From contig NZ_JACJON010000045.1 of NCBI RefSeq assembly GCF_014695585.1, forward strand, positions 1-44,256: 44,256 nucleotides of DNA. Direction: 5' to 3'. The translations under genes were made by a program, and so were the position numbers. A model generated the notes under the pieces. It did not search any database, was not told where the DNA came from, and worked only from the letters and a program-made list of their open reading frames with translations. The number at the start of each line of letters is the position of its first letter. Position 1 is the stretch's first letter. Positions 7,934-18,077 of the stretch are shown here, one piece after another. This DNA is from Microcoleus sp. FACHB-831 (GTDB taxonomy: Bacteria; Cyanobacteriota; Cyanobacteriia; Cyanobacteriales; FACHB-T130).

Positions 7934-10900
7934 TTAAATCGTTGTGCGATCGCGAACTTTTGTTGCAGGATGGACGCTGGCACTAAATCCCGCAGAATTG
8001 AGCGCTTCTACAGCACGTTTGTGGTTTTGCACCCAAAAAGCTTTGCCTAATTTCACAAAGGCAGTTTGATTTTTACCTACCACAACTGCTATTACCGGAA
8101 CTTTTGCCTTATTGCGATCGCCTGAGTATTCTTTCAAGATACTCCGCAAATTATCGAGTCCGCGTTCTTCATTTACTCGCTGCGGTGTCAGTTGTATTCT
8201 CACCTCATAATCGGCATCAATTGGTACGTTATCTTCATCATTGTTGTCCGAGTATGTTGGAAAATTAGTTTCCTGTTCTTCTACTGGGGGCGATGTTGTT
8301 TCTGCCACCAACTGTTCTACTGGAATTGGCTGAATGTCTTCAACAATTATCTGAGTTCGCTCGTCTTGCTTGTCTACTTTCCCTTTAATAATTAAAGGCG
8401 TGTCTGTCACTAGGGATGAATTTAGAGCTTCATAAGTTCTGGGAAAGACTACACCTTCGGCTTTACCACTTAAGTCTTCCATCTGCAAAATCGCCATGCG
8501 ATCGCCTTTTTTAGTCGTCACTTGCTTAACTTCTATTATCAGAGCGATCGCTGTTACTTTTGACTTATCACGCTGTTCGTTTAGCTGGCTGATAGTAATA
8601 GGAGCAGGCTCCATTCCAGCAGCTACTTTTTCTATCGATTTGAGAGGGTGTTCGGAAACATAGAAGCCTAGCAATTCTTTTTCCATTTGCAGCTTTTCTG
8701 CTGTTGAAAAATCTGCTACTAAGGGCAGTTTGGGAGCCGGACTTCTTACCTCTGCCAGGTCAAAAAGCGTGGGCTGATCCGAAGCTTTTTTGCTTTTCTG
8801 CGCCCAACTTGTAACTAAAGGTAGGTGCTCAACTAATTGCTTGCGGTTTTTCTCGATACTATCGAAAGCTCCGCATTTTATAAGCGCTTCTAAGGCGCGG
8901 CTGTTGACGCTGTGGAGGTTAATGCGATCGCACAAATCCGCCAGGGATGTAAATTTGCCTTCTTTATCCCTAGACTCCAAAATACAAGCGATCGCTCCCT
9001 CTCCCACATTTCGTACCGCCGACAACCCGAACACAATCTTGCCTTCCATCGGCGTAAAATCAACAAGCGAACGATTAATATCCGGCCCTTCCACCACAAT
9101 TCCTATATTTTGAGCATTGGTGATGTACTTCTGCACCTTATCCGTATCGCCACTGTTAGCCGTCAGCAGCGCCGCCATGTATTCAACTTTATAATTTGCC
9201 TTTAAAAAAGCAGTTTGATAAGTGACATAAGCATAAGCCGTTGAATGGGATTTATTAAAACAATATTCAGCAAATTGCACCATCTGCTCAAACAATGCTT
9301 CAGCTATTTTTCTTGACACTCCATTTCTCGCCGCACCATCGATAAAAGTGTCGCGCTGCTTCTGCATTTCTTCGGCTTTCTTCTTGCCCATCGCTCTACG
9401 AAGTAGATCCGCTTGACCCAAAGAATATCCAGCCAAATCTTGAGCCATCTTCATAATTTGCTCTTGGTAGCAAAGTATTCCGTATGTTTCGTTAAGAATT
9501 GGCTCTAACAGTTCATGAGGATAATCTATGTTTTCTCGTCCGTGCTTGCGATCGATAAACTTAGGAATGAGTCCTGCATCTAATGGCCCCGGTCGATATA
9601 GTGCGAGAATTGAGGAAATGTCTTCTATATTTGAAGGCTTCAAGTCGCGTACTATTTGACGCATTCCCGAAGATTCTAGCTGGAAAATTCCTTCTAAGTC
9701 GCCATTTTCTAATACTTTATAAGTTTTTGCAACTTCATTGGGTTTATTCTTTATTTCGCCCTTGGCTAATATTTTATTAGCTCTTCTTTCCTGATCGGTC
9801 ACATCATCGGGATTAATAGAAACATTCTGGTGTTCTTTAATTAAATCTATGGTCTTTTGGATAATCGTTAGATTCCTCAAACCCAAAAAGTCCATTTTCA
9901 ACAAACCCAGTGATTCCAAATCTTCCATGAAATACTGAGTAATTACAGCACCTTCGTTATTCACTTGCAGCGGCACAATTTCATCCAGCGGTTCTGCCGA
10001 AATTACTACACCTGCGGCGTGAACCCCATAGGTTTTGTTAGTCCCCTCAATTCGCATTGCCATCTCAATCCAGCGGCGGACTGGAATACTACTTTCTTCA
10101 CCGCTAGTAGGGTCTTTAATTTTAATTTCGCTGTTTTCGTAAGCGCTTTTAAATTCCGGTGACGGCGTATCATCGGAAATCATCACCTTGAGTTTTGTTG
10201 GCTTACCTCTGACAACGGGAATCAACTTCGCCATTTTGTCGGATTCCCCGTAGGGAATGTTCAACACGCGGGCGACATCTTTTAAGACAGCTTTAGAAGT
10301 CAGCTTGTTAAACGTAATAATTTGGGCTACGCGATCGCTACCATATTTATTGGTGACGTATTCAATTACTTTGTCTCGATTGTCAATACAGAAATCCGTG
10401 TCAATATCAGGCATTGACTTCCGTTCTGGGTTCAAAAATCGCTCGAATAGCAATCCGTGATGCACCGGGTCAATGTTAGTAATTTTTAGGGCGTAAGCAA
10501 CAAGAGAACCCGCCGCAGAACCACGACCTGGCCCGACTGGAATATCGTTATCTCTGGCATATTTGATATAGTCCCAAACTACTAAAAAGTAGGTGGAAAA
10601 TCCCATGCGCTGGATCATTTTTAGTTCGTAGTCCAGGCGCTCCCGATATACTGGCTCAAGTTCTGAGTAAGATCTGCATTTGAAGCGTTCTCGCAGTCCT
10701 TCCCTAGCAATTTCCTCTACATAGGTGTCGGCGGTATGATCTGGAGGAACGGGATAATTGGGGAGGCGTGGCTCGCCCATAATGTCGTATGATTTTACTT
10801 TATTAGCAACTTCTAGAGTGTTAGCGATCGCCTCCTCAATTACCTCATCTGGCAAGTGATCGCGAAATAGTTGCGCCATCTCTTTTTCTGACTTAAGATA

Positions 10901-11626
10901 CTCCGTCCCGCTGTAGCGCAGGCGCTTATCTTCTGTAATTAATTTGTTTGTATTTATACACAGCAGCGCATCGTGGGCTTCTACGTCGTAGCAAGAAATG
11001 TAGTGGGAGTCATTTGTTGCAACAATTTTAATGTCAAGTTCCCTGGCAATCTTAACAATTTCTACGTTAACAACTCTGTCTTCCCACTGACCGTGATCTT
11101 GAATTTCTAGATAGTAATCTTCGCCCAATAAATCTTTGTACCACAGCGCTACCTTCCGCGCTTCGTCTAACTTTCCTTGTAAAATATTTTGTGGTATTTC
11201 TCCAGCCATACAGCCGCTGGTGACAATTAACCCTTCATGGTATTGTTCTAATAGTTCTTTATTAATACAAGGACGGGAAAATATACCTTTCCCCTGTCTA
11301 CCTTTTAAGTGGGAAATAGTAGTTAATTTGACTAAATTTTTGTAGCCTTTGGTATTTTTAGCTAGAACGATTTGGTGATATTTGCGGCGACGCTCTTGTT
11401 TATCAATTTCGCCGTTGATGATATACATTTCATTGCCGATAATCGGCTTAATATTTTTAGTACGACAGACTTTTATTAACTCGATTGCGCCGTACATAAC
11501 GCCGTGATCTGTAAGAGCGATCGCGGGCATTCCTAATTCTACAGCTCGCGCCACCAACTGCGGTAGTTGACTGGCACCATCGAGCAAACTGTAATCGCTA
11601 TGAATGTGCAAACCAACAAAAGACAT
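7934..11626 (-). CDS. dnaE: DNA polymerase III alpha subunit, contiguous, no intein
   Basis: The replicative polymerase subunit, 1230 residues. Visible parts in order: an N-terminal PHP domain ([13 protein letters not shown]), the polymerase core with [16 protein letters not shown] and the catalytic aspartates of MPDIDTDF, the fingers ([13 protein letters not shown]), a QPTLF segment that matches a beta-clamp binding motif, an OB-fold ([18 protein letters not shown]) and a C-terminal tail. In many cyanobacteria dnaE is split into two distant genes joined by a trans-splicing intein between FAEY and CFN. Here Tyr788 and Cys789 (junction at 9262/9263) are adjacent codons in one frame. The ATG at 11626 gives the canonical N-terminus. 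It follows acpH and gatA on the same strand with 176 bases between. Confidence 0.97.
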   Translation of the reverse strand: MSFVGLHIHSDYSLLDGASQLPQLVARAVELGMPAIALTDHGVMYGAIELIKVCRTKNIKPIIGNEMYIINGEIDKQERRRKYHQIVLAKNTKGYKNLVKLTTISHLKGRQGKGIFSRPCINKELLEQYHEGLIVTSGCMAGEIPQNILQGKLDEARKVALWYKDLLGEDYYLEIQDHGQWEDRVVNVEIVKIARELDIKIVATNDSHYISCYDVEAHDALLCINTNKLITEDKRLRYSGTEYLKSEKEMAQLFRDHLPDEVIEEAIANTLEVANKVKSYDIMGEPRLPNYPVPPDHTADTYVEEIAREGLRERFKCRSYSELEPVYRERLDYELKMIQRMGFSTYFLVVWDYIKYARDNDIPVGPGRGSAAGSLVAYALKITNIDPVHHGLLFERFLNPERKSMPDIDTDFCIDNRDKVIEYVTNKYGSDRVAQIITFNKLTSKAVLKDVARVLNIPYGESDKMAKLIPVVRGKPTKLKVMISDDTPSPEFKSAYENSEIKIKDPTSGEESSIPVRRWIEMAMRIEGTNKTYGVHAAGVVISAEPLDEIVPLQVNNEGAVITQYFMEDLESLGLLKMDFLGLRNLTIIQKTIDLIKEHQNVSINPDDVTDQERRANKILAKGEIKNKPNEVAKTYKVLENGDLEGIFQLESSGMRQIVRDLKPSNIEDISSILALYRPGPLDAGLIPKFIDRKHGRENIDYPHELLEPILNETYGILCYQEQIMKMAQDLAGYSLGQADLLRRAMGKKKAEEMQKQRDTFIDGAARNGVSRKIAEALFEQMVQFAEYCFNKSHSTAYAYVTYQTAFLKANYKVEYMAALLTANSGDTDKVQKYITNAQNIGIVVEGPDINRSLVDFTPMEGKIVFGLSAVRNVGEGAIACILESRDKEGKFTSLADLCDRINLHSVNSRALEALIKCGAFDSIEKNRKQLVEHLPLVTSWAQKSKKASDQPTLFDLAEVRSPAPKLPLVADFSTAEKLQMEKELLGFYVSEHPLKSIEKVAAGMEPAPITISQLNEQRDKSKVTAIALIIEVKQVTTKKGDRMAILQMEDLSGKAEGVVFPRTYEALNSSLVTDTPLIIKGKVDKQDERTQIIVEDIQPIPVEQLVAETTSPPVEEQETNFPTYSDNNDEDNVPIDADYEVRIQLTPQRVNEERGLDNLRSILKEYSGDRNKAKVPVIAVVVGKNQTAFVKLGKAFWVQNHKRAVEALNSAGFSASVHPATKVRDRTTI

Positions 11627-11802
11627 GGCTGTTTCACTAAACTGGTAGGATTGACATTATACTAGCGTATTACACGCCTGAGCTTATTTCCTTTTTATTT
11701 TAATTAACACGCTTGCCAAACCGCAAAAGTTGCCCTAATAATAAATAAATCCACTTAAACGTAGGGTTGGTATTACCGGACTGCAACTAGAATTAATGAG
11801 TT

Positions 11803-12381
11803 TTATCTTACTTTGTAAGTATATTCAGTTAAATCTGTAAAGAAAAGAGAGAAATCTGACTCTAAACGCTCATAGTTAGCCCTTAAATCTTCTGTCGCAT
11901 CGCCTAAACTATTTTCTCTTTTTAATCTCAACGATATTCTTTTAAGCGCGTTGCCGATTCCTTGAATATCAGCATAAGACATCAATACATTATTGCCAAT
12001 TATCCTGGGAAGGATTTCTATAAGCGACGGTGGAAGTAGGTGGTGATTATCCTGTAATATAGCATACACATTTGCTGCAAATTCATTGAGCGGTATAGAT
12101 GAATATGTTGACCAGTTCTTCGCTAAAAAATGATCGTAAAAAACGTCGATAATAATTCCAGCATAACGTTTATTAATATTACTAATTAATTTTTTGCTTT
12201 CACGCACAACAGCATGAGAGTCAGTATAAGCATCAACTTGTCTATGTAGTTGTATGCCTTTTTTTATTGCCATTGGATAGATGTTAAAAGCTGCTTGGCC
12301 TTTTACAAAATCCCCTAACAAATTACCAAGAATTGATTCGGGTGAATTGTCGGCTAGATATAAATGCGCCAGGTAATTCAT
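11803..12381 (-). CDS. acpH: Acyl carrier protein phosphodiesterase
   Basis: A 192-residue protein beginning MNYLAHLYLA, the characteristic start of AcpH, with GNLLGDFVKG and LHRQVDAYTDSH, where His and Asp residues typical of this HD-like hydrolase occur, and DVFYDHFLA. The enzyme removes the 4'-phosphopantetheine arm from acyl carrier protein. The frame extends upstream to 12435, but the family start is the ATG at 12381. The gene lies 86 bases downstream of gatA on the same strand. It is more AT-rich than gatA and has few HIP1 sites. Other AcpH-like DUF479 proteins exist, so the precise substrate is inferred. Confidence 0.8.
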   Translation of the reverse strand: MNYLAHLYLADNSPESILGNLLGDFVKGQAAFNIYPMAIKKGIQLHRQVDAYTDSHAVVRESKKLISNINKRYAGIIIDVFYDHFLAKNWSTYSSIPLNEFAANVYAILQDNHHLLPPSLIEILPRIIGNNVLMSYADIQGIGNALKRISLRLKRENSLGDATEDLRANYERLESDFSLFFTDLTEYTYKVR

Positions 12382-12467
12382 ATGTATATATAAAATCAAG
12401 TTTGATAATTGTTCATTGCTCATTGAGTAGGGCAAACATTAATGAGCAATGAACAATAAATCGCTAG

Positions 12468-13928
12468 TTAACCCAGTTGCGGTGCGCGTAGATGCCAGCT
12501 AGTAGATTGCTCGTAAGCATAAGCCACCTGCAAAAGCTGATCTTCTCGCAAGACATTGCCAATCAACTGCATACCAATCGGTAATCCCTTTTCATCAAAC
12601 CCACAAGGCAAACTTAATGCAGGCAAACCAGCCAAATTAACTGGAATTGTCATTAAGTCGGAGAGATACATACTTAAGGGGTCATCTGTTTTTTCCCCAG
12701 CTTTGAATGCAGTTGTCGGCGCAGTAGGACACACTAAAACATCAACTTTTTCAAAAGCGTCCTCAAAGTCTTTCTTAATCAAAGTGCGGACTTTTTGCGC
12801 TTTTAGATAGTAAGCGTCATAGTAGCCAGCAGATAGCGCATAAGTCCCCAGCATGATCCGGCGCTTGACTTCTTGACCAAACCCAGTGGAGCGAGTTTGG
12901 GTGTACATGGATAGAAGATTGTCGGGATCGGGAGCGCGGAAGCCATACTTAACGCCATCGTAACGGGCGAGATTGGCCGACGCCTCAGAGGGGGCGATAA
13001 TGTAGTATGTGGGCAAGCCGTAGCGGAAGCGGGGACAGGAAATGACGTGGATTTCGGCTCCCAACTGTTGCAGCAAGTCGATCGCTTTGGTGACAGCTTT
13101 TTCAACTACAGCGTCTAAGCCTGCGCCAAAGGTTTCTTTAATAACGCCTATTCTGAGGATACCTCTGGCGCGAAAGTTGGGTTTGAGTAATTTGGAGTAG
13201 TCGGGGATTTGGACGTTTAGGCTGGTGGAGTCTTTGGGGTCATAACCAGCGATCGCGCCGAGCAAAATTGCCGCATCATCTACAGTGCGACCAAATGGCC
13301 CAATTTGATCCAACGAAGAAGCATAAGCCACTAGGCCATAACGCGAAACCAGCCCGTAGGTTGGTTTCAACCCCACGATGCCGCACAAAGACGCTGGTTG
13401 GCGAATAGAGCCTCCCGTGTCGGAACCGATAGCTACAACACACTCCCTCGCCGCCACAGCCGCCGCTGAGCCGCCAGAGGAACCACCAGGGACTCGCTCC
13501 AAATCCCAAGGATTTGCCGTAACTTGATAGGCAGAAGTTTCCGTAGAACTGCCCATCGCGAACTCATCCATGTTGGTTTTGCCCACCATCACCGCACCAG
13601 ACTGGGCGAGTTTTTGCGTAACGGTTGATTCGTAGGGTGGGATGAAATTTTCCAAAATCCGGGAGCCGCAAGTCGTGCGAATCCCCTCAGTACACATATT
13701 GTCCTTGATGGCGATGGGAATGCCAGCCAGCAGCCCAATTTCTTCACCAGCGGCGATTTTGGCATCCACCGCTTTTGCCTGTTCTAAGGCTTTATCGGCT
13801 GTTACGCACAAAAAGCTGTGCAATTTAGGCTCTAGGTTTTGGATGCGCTCTAAAGCTTCTTTGGTGATTTCTACAGCCGAGCGATCTTTGCGGATGAGTT
13901 GTCTGTGCAACTCGCGGATGGATGCCAT
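12468..13928 (-). CDS. gatA: Glutamyl-tRNA(Gln) amidotransferase subunit A
   Basis: The amidase subunit of GatCAB, which converts Glu-tRNA(Gln) to Gln-tRNA(Gln) in organisms that lack glutaminyl-tRNA synthetase. The 486-residue length is standard. The amidase signature is complete: a catalytic Lys in [23 protein letters not shown], and the glycine/serine-rich loop [14 protein letters not shown] followed by [12 protein letters not shown], with the cis-Ser and nucleophilic Ser. It ends with the family-typical PIGMQLIGN and AYAYEQ. The start [11 protein letters not shown] fits the family. gatB and gatC are not adjacent, which is usual in cyanobacteria. Confidence 0.96.
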   Translation of the reverse strand: MASIRELHRQLIRKDRSAVEITKEALERIQNLEPKLHSFLCVTADKALEQAKAVDAKIAAGEEIGLLAGIPIAIKDNMCTEGIRTTCGSRILENFIPPYESTVTQKLAQSGAVMVGKTNMDEFAMGSSTETSAYQVTANPWDLERVPGGSSGGSAAAVAARECVVAIGSDTGGSIRQPASLCGIVGLKPTYGLVSRYGLVAYASSLDQIGPFGRTVDDAAILLGAIAGYDPKDSTSLNVQIPDYSKLLKPNFRARGILRIGVIKETFGAGLDAVVEKAVTKAIDLLQQLGAEIHVISCPRFRYGLPTYYIIAPSEASANLARYDGVKYGFRAPDPDNLLSMYTQTRSTGFGQEVKRRIMLGTYALSAGYYDAYYLKAQKVRTLIKKDFEDAFEKVDVLVCPTAPTTAFKAGEKTDDPLSMYLSDLMTIPVNLAGLPALSLPCGFDEKGLPIGMQLIGNVLREDQLLQVAYAYEQSTSWHLRAPQLG

Positions 13929-14324
13929 ACAGCGCTACCTTTTCGTCTCACATTCCAGCCTTACATTATATGTTATGGGTTAAATACGGTGTCTTTAAAA
14001 GACTATTGGGCTATGCAACAATACGATTTTGGATTTTAAATTTTAGATTTTAGATTTTGCAAGCCGCGCCAGTAGCTCGTTTCAGAACTTAAAGCCTAGA
14101 ATTTTAACCTAAATGGTGTAAAGCATTCTAGCTCTTGTCAGTAAGCGCCCGTTACCTATGCAGCGCCCATGCCCTTACCCAGAACATAAATCGCAATTTT
14201 GTCAAGCTTAATATTGTCGATGCTTGAGAGATGGCGATCGCTTGTCCCTATTTTGTAAACAACGCCAAAACTTTCATATTTCCGCAAACTGTTATGAACA
14301 ATTAAGCAGAATAAAGTTAATATT
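13929..14324. other. Non-coding gap upstream of gatA
   Basis: About 400 bases between gatA and the kinase stop with no convincing gene. It contains ATTTTAGATTTTAGATTTT heptad-like repeats near 14036-14058, a HIP1 site near 14235, and presumably the gatA promoter, which I cannot pinpoint. Confidence 0.6.
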
Positions 14325-14357
14325 CGCCTAAATCATAACAAAGTTATGATTTAGGCG
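14325..14357 (-). terminator. Hairpin overlapping the kinase stop codon
   Basis: Perfect 15-bp arms (14325-14339 and 14343-14357) with an AAA loop. The proximal arm encodes the last codons and the stop of the kinase gene, and AT-rich sequence follows on the minus strand. Confidence 0.75.
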
Positions 14358-15516
14358 GTGGATTAAACTGAGATTTCAATTCTTCCAATTCCAGCTCAAT
14401 TTGGCTTTTGGCTTTTGAATTACTAGCAGAAGAACCTTGTGGCGAACTCGATTTCTGATTTCCACTTTTGGGTGGGGGGGGACTAAGAAACTGAGACGAA
14501 ACCTCCGCTAACTCCGCATCAATTTCGGTTTTAGATTTAGCACCAGGTACTTTGATGTCTGGTGGATTTGGCGCTAATATAACAGTAGGTTTTGTTGGTG
14601 TTACTGGTGTTTGGCCGATGAATGTTGCTGTTTCATTCTGCACCCCATTCAATTCTTTTATAACTTCATCTGCGGATTGATAGCGTCTAATCGGGGCGCT
14701 TTGCAGCATTTTGTCTAGAATTCTGCCAAGCAAATCGCTAATGGGATTTTTCAAGAATTGCCGCCACACCCAGGCATCTTCGTTAAGATCGTAGAGATCT
14801 AAGGGTGACATCTGTGTTAATAAATGAATGCAGGTTACGCCTAAACTATAGATATCGCTGGCAAAAAGAGCTTTGCCTCTAACTTGCTCTGGTGCAACAT
14901 ATTCCGGGCTACCAATGCTCGTTCCCGTCTGGTTCATGGCGTTTCCGCTAGCAAATTTAGCAGCCCCAAAATCCACTAAAACAAGCTTGCGATCGCTCTC
15001 TCTCCTAATAATATTCTCAGGTTTAATATCCCGGTGAATCACCTGATGGCTGTGGACAAATTGCAGCACCAACAACATATCATTCAGCAGCGATTTTATC
15101 CGATCTTCGCTAAACGCACCATACTGCGACAATTCTTGTGCTAAATTTTGCCCATCGATAAATTCTTGCACCAAATATTGTCGATCGTCTTGCGTAAAAT
15201 ACGCTAGCAATTCCGGTATCTGGGGATGTGCGCCCAACTCATCCAGCCGCACAGCTTCTTGGTTAAATAGCTCAATTGCTTTCTGTACCGTGCTAGTCCC
15301 CTGCGCTTGCGGATAAAACTGTTTAATTACGCAGCGCGGTTTTGAGGGTTTATCTTCATCCACAGCCAGAAAAGTTCTGCCAAAACCACCCTGTCCGATG
15401 GGTTTGATAGCTTTGTAGCGCTCTCTAAGCACCAATTTTGTACCGCAAGTTAGGCAAAACTTCGTCCCATCAGGATTAACAGGATTTGGGCAATTAGGAT
15501 TTAGGCAATAGCTCAT
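14344..15516 (-). CDS. Zinc-ribbon Ser/Thr protein kinase
   Basis: A Hanks-type kinase of 390 residues. It starts with a four-cysteine zinc-ribbon-like segment (CLNPNCPNP and CLTCG). The kinase domain shows IGQGGFGRTF (P-loop), CVIKQF (ATP Lys), VIHRDIKPEN (catalytic loop), LVDFGAAK (DFG), GSPEYVAPEQ and SDIYSLGVT. The domain ends near residue 290. The tail is Pro/Ser/Lys-rich and contains two similar segments (SKTEIDAELAEVSSQF and AKSQIELELEELKSQF), a small internal duplication. No transmembrane helix or sensor domain is present, so it is likely cytoplasmic. This zinc-ribbon plus kinase layout is common in filamentous cyanobacteria. The target is unknown. Confidence 0.9.
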   Translation of the reverse strand: MSYCLNPNCPNPVNPDGTKFCLTCGTKLVLRERYKAIKPIGQGGFGRTFLAVDEDKPSKPRCVIKQFYPQAQGTSTVQKAIELFNQEAVRLDELGAHPQIPELLAYFTQDDRQYLVQEFIDGQNLAQELSQYGAFSEDRIKSLLNDMLLVLQFVHSHQVIHRDIKPENIIRRESDRKLVLVDFGAAKFASGNAMNQTGTSIGSPEYVAPEQVRGKALFASDIYSLGVTCIHLLTQMSPLDLYDLNEDAWVWRQFLKNPISDLLGRILDKMLQSAPIRRYQSADEVIKELNGVQNETATFIGQTPVTPTKPTVILAPNPPDIKVPGAKSKTEIDAELAEVSSQFLSPPPPKSGNQKSSSPQGSSASNSKAKSQIELELEELKSQFNPPPKS

Positions 15517-15708
15517 AGGAAGTAATCAAGTATTAAGTACGAACTATGAAATATGAAATGTAATTTTTGAAATTTTTGCTGACACTCTTGCGGATAGTAC
15601 CTTTTATCCAACTCGCACCAAATATTCTTTATTCTTTATAGTTGATCTCAAATCCGGATGATTAGCGATCGCCACACCCACGCCATCACGTTTTTGAGCT
15701 AACCCACT

Positions 15709-16005
15709 TCATTTCGCCGCCTGCTTGCTCTGAATTACACCCTGTCTGAAACCCAGCACTATCAAAATATTAGAAAGCGTCAAAAAAAATTCCGCTCCCC
15801 CGTGTAGCCAGTCTATATTTGCTAAAGACTCACCATAACTAACTTTGGCGTAAATTCCTGCTGGAATAGTGACGCCAACAAATACCAACGTCATATAAAA
15901 TCCAATCAGCGCTAAACGCGGCATCTGTCCAGAGCGACTGATAAACCACAAAAAACCCAAGTAGGGAAATAGGGATAGGGCGAAGAGGGCTTCTTTAGAT
16001 ATCAT
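15709..16005 (-). CDS. DUF3593 family small membrane protein
   Basis: A 98-residue hydrophobic protein with about three membrane helices (residues ~5-23, 30-52, 72-90). Sequence text such as FPYLGFLWFISRSGQMP and LHGGAEFFLTLSN matches the DUF3593 family known from cyanobacteria and plastid-bearing eukaryotes. Its ATG overlaps the stop of the upstream DUF2499 gene by 4 bases (ATGA), so the two are translationally coupled and probably form one complex. The molecular function is not known; thylakoid or plasma-membrane location is inferred. Confidence 0.8.
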   Translation of the reverse strand: MISKEALFALSLFPYLGFLWFISRSGQMPRLALIGFYMTLVFVGVTIPAGIYAKVSYGESLANIDWLHGGAEFFLTLSNILIVLGFRQGVIQSKQAAK

Positions 16006-16346
16006 TGTTGTGGTTCTGAATAAGTAGAGATACTCGGCTTGCTATCAGTAGTAGTGGTTTTTGTTCGCCAAATCCACCAAGCAGCTGCCCAAAGTGTAAA
16101 GTTACCAACTAAAGTCATCCCAGCTTGCAAGTTGACAAGCCATTCTAAAGATTCGGGGTTATCAAAATAGTGCCAAGTACAGGCACACATAGCACTGACT
16201 AAGGCTGGTAGCATCGCCAAAGATAAAGCTCGCCAAGCCCGGTTGCGGCTAACTTCACCGTAAGTCCAGATCAACCAAATGGCAACAATCCACTCGATGA
16301 CGCTGGAGATGTGAATAATCCAAGTGGGAATAGATAAAGCGTGCAT
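16002..16346 (-). CDS. DUF2499 (Ycf49-like) membrane protein
   Basis: A 114-residue protein with three probable membrane helices and a polar Thr/Ser-rich tail. Conserved-looking text is HALSIPTWIIHISSVIEWI, ACTWHYFDN and LVNLQAGMTLVGN, which I recognise as DUF2499/Ycf49-like. Homologues occur in cyanobacteria and in algal plastid or plant nuclear genomes. The gene is first in a two-gene unit with DUF3593, overlapping by 4 bases. It is divergent from csaB across a 220-base region. Function unknown, plausibly linked to thylakoid biogenesis from its phylogenetic spread. Confidence 0.8.
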   Translation of the reverse strand: MHALSIPTWIIHISSVIEWIVAIWLIWTYGEVSRNRAWRALSLAMLPALVSAMCACTWHYFDNPESLEWLVNLQAGMTLVGNFTLWAAAWWIWRTKTTTTDSKPSISTYSEPQQ

Positions 16347-16519
16347 TAATCAATTTTAGATTTTAGATTTCGCCCCGTTGGAGTTTCTCAACCCCTAGTG
16401 CAAGATACCAGGATGATGGTCTTACCTGCTACAGCGGTTCTCATTCCTATAGAGTAATTTTGATCGAGGCTGGTGTGTATTAGTCCGTCTGAGGAATTTA
16501 AATAGACTGAGAGCTGGCT

Positions 16520-16566
16520 GATTTTGGTATCCTACCAAAATCCCAATCTAAAATCTAAAATCCCAA
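16520..16566 (+). promoter_or_regulatory. Leader hairpin and heptad repeat before csaB
   Basis: Ten-base perfect arms (16520-16529 and 16533-16542) form a hairpin 24 bases before the csaB ATG. AATCTAAAATCTAAAATCCC, a repeat type that also occurs near 14040, 16350 and 35420, follows directly. No Shine-Dalgarno is visible, so the leader may affect translation. Confidence 0.4.
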
Positions 16567-17607
16567 ATGACGAGGGCGGTATTGTGCGGTTATTACGGTC
16601 AAGGCAATGCAGGCGATGAGGCATTGCTGGCATCGCTGTTACAAATGTTACCAAATCATATAAAGCCGCTGGTACTTTCTGGCAATCCAGATTGGACGCA
16701 CAAGCGCTATGGTGTCGAAAGCTGCGATCGCAAGTCTTTCTTCCAAGTCCTAAGCGCACTCCGCAAGTCAGATTCATTTATCTGGGGTGGCGGTAGTCTC
16801 ATACAAGACGCCACCAGTGCTGCCAGTCCCATATACTATGCCGGATTGATGGGCTTGGCACAGCAGCAAGGCTTAAAAACTATTGCCTGGGCGCAGGGTA
16901 TTGGCCCGCTGAAACGCCCGTTGACTCGCTCTTTAGCAAAAAGAACCTTCACGGGTTGCGAGGCCATCAGCGTCCGCGATCGCGCTTCTGCGGCGTTGCT
17001 CCAAGAGTGGCACCTTTCTTGTACCTTAGCCCCCGACCCCGTTTGGGCATTGGACGCATCACCAGTTAAAGGATTGTGGGATTTACCCGCCCCTAGAGTA
17101 GCCGTTACCTTACGCGAACATCCGCAACTAACCCCAGAACGGCTAGAAACCCTGACCCAGGCTCTAGTTGACTTTCAAAAAGCTACCAATACTTGCATAT
17201 TACTCGTCCCCTTCCAAGCATCCAAAGATTTGGCGATCGCTCAGTCAATTCAACCCCGCCTACCCGGTTCCAGTCATATTTTCTCTCTAGAAGATCCTAG
17301 AGAATTAAAAGGCTTGTTTCAGGGCGTCGAAATGGCTATCGGGATGCGCTTCCACAGCCTGATTATGGCAGCTTCACAAGAATGCCGATGCTTTGCCCTA
17401 AGTTACGACCCCAAGGTTAACGCCCTCATGCAGGAATTGAATATGCCTGGATGGGATTTAAGCCAATTGCCAGACGATTGCAATACTATCAGCCAGACTT
17501 GGTTGGAACACTACGCCAATGGCGACCCACTTAATCCTCACCAAATTCAGTCATTAGCAGACAGGGCGCTGATGCATCGAGATGTACTGGTGCAAGTATT
17601 ATCTTAA
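16567..17607 (+). CDS. csaB: Polysaccharide pyruvyl transferase, CsaB type
   Basis: A 346-residue enzyme of the PS_pyruv_trans family, which transfers pyruvate from phosphoenolpyruvate to a sugar of a cell-wall or surface polysaccharide. It begins with the Rossmann-like glycine loop GYYGQGNAGDEALL, followed by IWGGGSLIQDATS and AWAQGIGPL, and near the end IGMRFHSLIMAAS, all typical of CsaB. In bacteria with S-layers the pyruvylated polymer anchors SLH-domain proteins; cyanobacteria also use SLH proteins in the cell envelope. It stands alone on the plus strand, divergent from the DUF2499 pair. Confidence 0.9.
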   Translation: MTRAVLCGYYGQGNAGDEALLASLLQMLPNHIKPLVLSGNPDWTHKRYGVESCDRKSFFQVLSALRKSDSFIWGGGSLIQDATSAASPIYYAGLMGLAQQQGLKTIAWAQGIGPLKRPLTRSLAKRTFTGCEAISVRDRASAALLQEWHLSCTLAPDPVWALDASPVKGLWDLPAPRVAVTLREHPQLTPERLETLTQALVDFQKATNTCILLVPFQASKDLAIAQSIQPRLPGSSHIFSLEDPRELKGLFQGVEMAIGMRFHSLIMAASQECRCFALSYDPKVNALMQELNMPGWDLSQLPDDCNTISQTWLEHYANGDPLNPHQIQSLADRALMHRDVLVQVLS

Positions 17608-18077
17608 TAGTCAGCGGCATTTTATATTTTAGTCAGCGATCGCTACCCTTCCCGCCATGCGGCGAACCTGACCGTCAATGCATTCTACGACCTAACCAAA
17701 ATTACATCCTGTTGATGGTTTAATTCTGGTACATTCTGTATAACTCAAAATTTGTTGTAAGCTGTTAAACATTTAATTTGCCCCCGCACTGCCCAAAAGT
17801 CTTGAAATGCATAGCTTTTATTTCTTTTGTATGAGTGCCTGTCTTGCCCCAAGATCCGGGGAAGCAAAGCTACACCCGGATTTGGGGCGCTTTTAACTTT
17901 TGACTTGCTTATGACGAGTTTTGTAGATGATTTTAAATTAGGTGATGTTGGGCAAGGTGGGTGGTCAAAACTGCTGTAAAAACTTGAGATTTAGCACAAA
18001 TCCTAGAACCACACCGACCATTAACCCGCGCAAAGTTAAGAATAAACCGAGGATTCCTAAATCTCTGAGATTGAGCA
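17608..18077. other. 470-base non-coding gap after csaB
   Basis: No convincing reading frame. It contains a HIP1 site near 17637, a strong GC-rich hairpin at 17846-17888, and the promoter region of the coiled-coil gene. The distance of the hairpin from the csaB stop (about 240 bases) leaves room for a small RNA. Confidence 0.5.
17846..17888 (+). terminator. GC-rich intrinsic terminator-like hairpin
   Basis: Arms GCCCCAAGATCCGG (17846-17859) and CCGGATTTGGGGC (17876-17888) pair with one bulge, and GCTTTTAACTTTT follows. It could end csaB transcription or an unannotated RNA that starts upstream. Confidence 0.6.

Noticed and set aside
9245-9275. Split intein in dnaE
   Set aside because: Both sides of the insertion site are adjacent codons in one frame, with no intein sequence.
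17846-17888. Signal recognition particle RNA (GGAAGCA-like loop)
   Set aside because: The conserved GGAAGGAAGCAGC core is absent and the stem is far too short.
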